Shown here piece after piece: positions 63,011 to 64,000 of a stretch of 64,000 bases of DNA; the stretch's first letter is position 1; each line of letters opens with the position of its first letter. The notes under the pieces are model-generated. The model made no database searches, was not told the origin of the DNA, and was given only the letters and a program-made list of their open reading frames with translations. A program made the translations under genes and the position numbers. The stretch comes from Vandiemenella viatica (lineage: Eukaryota > Arthropoda > Insecta > Orthoptera > Morabidae), in NCBI GenBank assembly GCA_031002005.1, contig JARYHS010013631.1:65097832-65161831 (forward strand). Direction: 5' to 3'.

Positions 63011-64000
63011 GGCTTAGTAATTAGCACTTAGAGTTCCAAAAAAAAATATGTGTGTGTTTAATTTCAAGTAGGCCTACCTTTATACAAATATATAATTGAA
63101 ATTATAAATTTCCCTTTTTTCCAATAGCCGGTAGGAAAGGGTTAAAAGAAAATTTGTTCATATTTAGGAAAAGTACATGTAATTTTCATGTAAATGAATG
63201 TTTGTTGAAATATATTTTTCGTGAGTGCTATCTTGCTAGAAGTTGGTCTTTTCAGTAATCGTTCATTTTATTTCCCAGAGCATGTTGCCCTACCCTTCCC
63301 CATTGTAATTGTTCCCAAGAATGCAGTTGCTCATCAGTCGGACAGCCATGTGCGTTGCTGTTTTTTAATCCAGTCTTGTCTGCTGTTTTGTGTACAATGT
63401 TAAAAGAACAGTAGCAGTGTTCGGTCTGTGCTTGTGTTTTTCTTTTGTGTGCTGTTTTCTGTGCAATTATAAGTGTGTTTGTTTACAACTTACTGAATTA
63501 ATACATTACTATCCAATCCTAGAGTTAATTACAAGACATTAGCATTTGCTGGAAAGTAGCCACAATATACGAAATTGAATAAGGAGTCAAGAAAAAATTA
63601 TTCCGAATACTTTATCTATGTATCTTAAAAAGAAGGAAATAATTTTAGACAGTTTTCTAAAGTAAGTGTAAAAGTGCACAAGAGTCTGAAAATCCTGACA
63701 TTGACAAATGTGCACAAATTGTTCAAACAAGCATGAGATTAAAAAAAAATCCCTTTAAGTGGACTACTTGGGAGAACCAAAGCTGAAAGTTTGCTTACAG
63801 TTTAGGTAAAACTGAATTTAAAGTGAATTGTGATTGGTTGGACAAATTTAAGGAGAGGAATGGGATAACCTTCAAAACTGTTAGTAGGAATGTTGATGAA
63901 GTTGCAGCAAATTTTTAGAAAGATGATGTCTTAGTAAAGATAGAGTAAACTCCTGCAAATTATATGTTTAGTGTCTACGAGACTGGGTTATTTTTATGAA

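Larger units (their letters stand above)
59562..63141 (+). mobile_element. piggyBac-like element with TTAA duplication and palindromic subterminal sites
   Basis: TTAA on both sides (59558-59561, 63142-63145) and ends CCCTTTCCTCC / GGTAGGAAAGGG. Plus-strand transposase pieces: CYWKWKDKRVIHLVSNFHGS (about 60380-60440), then beyond an insertion KEKDGLKSTISCSGVV, KDYNTFMCGVNTADQL (62376-62475) and ILDVVFVNAYN (62527-). SNFHG, DYN-MGGVD-ADQ and the following block are piggyBac hallmarks. The N-terminal region is mostly lost. Confidence 0.82.
59421..64000 (+). mobile_element. pogo/Tigger-like element, decayed, right end outside window
   Basis: Starts CAGTGGAACTCCTCTAATTTG after a TA (59419-59420), a pogo/Tigger terminus. 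Transposase relics at 63580-64000 on the plus strand in shifting frames include KTEFKVNCDWLDKFKERNGI (CENP-B/DDE_1 DNA-binding domain) and YMFSVYETGLF, which corresponds to the YNADETGLF block of the family with Asp lost. A piggyBac-like element (59562-63141) is inserted just inside the left terminus. Confidence 0.72.

Overview
The window is animal, almost certainly insect, nuclear DNA: one spliced gene with AT-rich introns, buried in transposable-element debris of many classes. The SINEs carry a core that resembles one I associate with grasshoppers and other Polyneoptera, so a large polyneopteran genome (stick insect, cockroach, cricket or similar) is my best guess, but that is inference.

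The only host gene I can support is the SWI/SNF (BAP/PBAP, BAF) scaffold subunit moira/SMARCC on the + strand. Twelve coding exons (666-52015) run from the N-terminal module (exons 1-3) through a basic/serine-proline linker (4-6), the SWIRM domain (7), a Pro-rich linker (8), the SANT domain (9), the conserved post-SANT segment (10-11) and an acidic, Ala-rich and coiled-coil C-terminus (12). The 5' end lies upstream of the window. Splice sites and phases agree throughout except in exon 8, which carries one extra A in an A6 run; without that base the exons sum to exactly 893 codons including the stop. Introns 2, 5, 8 and 11 are 6-13 kb and hold most of the repeats.

Repeat layout: intron 2 (1164-10008) has a Helitron-type minisatellite, a tRNA-derived SINE, a Harbinger-like MITE, a LINE 3' end, a second Helitron minisatellite and Penelope ends. 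Introns 3-4 hold Penelope ends with hammerhead-ribozyme motifs. Intron 5 (12442-25153) has a decayed RT/endonuclease LINE, a pogo/Tigger fragment, a piggyBac-like element interrupted by a hAT element, a second LINE, and a decayed duplicate of part of the SWIRM exon. Intron 7 has a non-autonomous Helitron with clear termini. Intron 8 (29985-42707) has a Helitron minisatellite, a LINE, a Tc1-like element split by a mariner, a Tigger, and a nearly full-length Penelope-like retroelement (RT plus GIY-YIG) beside an inverted partner. Intron 11 holds LINE pieces split by a 0.7 kb palindrome of Penelope ends.

Downstream of the gene (52016-64000) are the 3' UTR, a Helitron helicase remnant with tandem repeats, a SINE, a mariner inserted in another mariner, and, at the right edge, a Tigger-like element split by a piggyBac-like element that is itself split by a 1.9 kb insertion. 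I see no bacterial genes, CRISPR array, rRNA, functional tRNA or recognisable viral gene. The most original observations are the duplicated SWIRM-exon fragment, the exon 8 one-base frameshift, the tandem/inverted hammerhead arrangement, and several insertions with readable target-site duplications.
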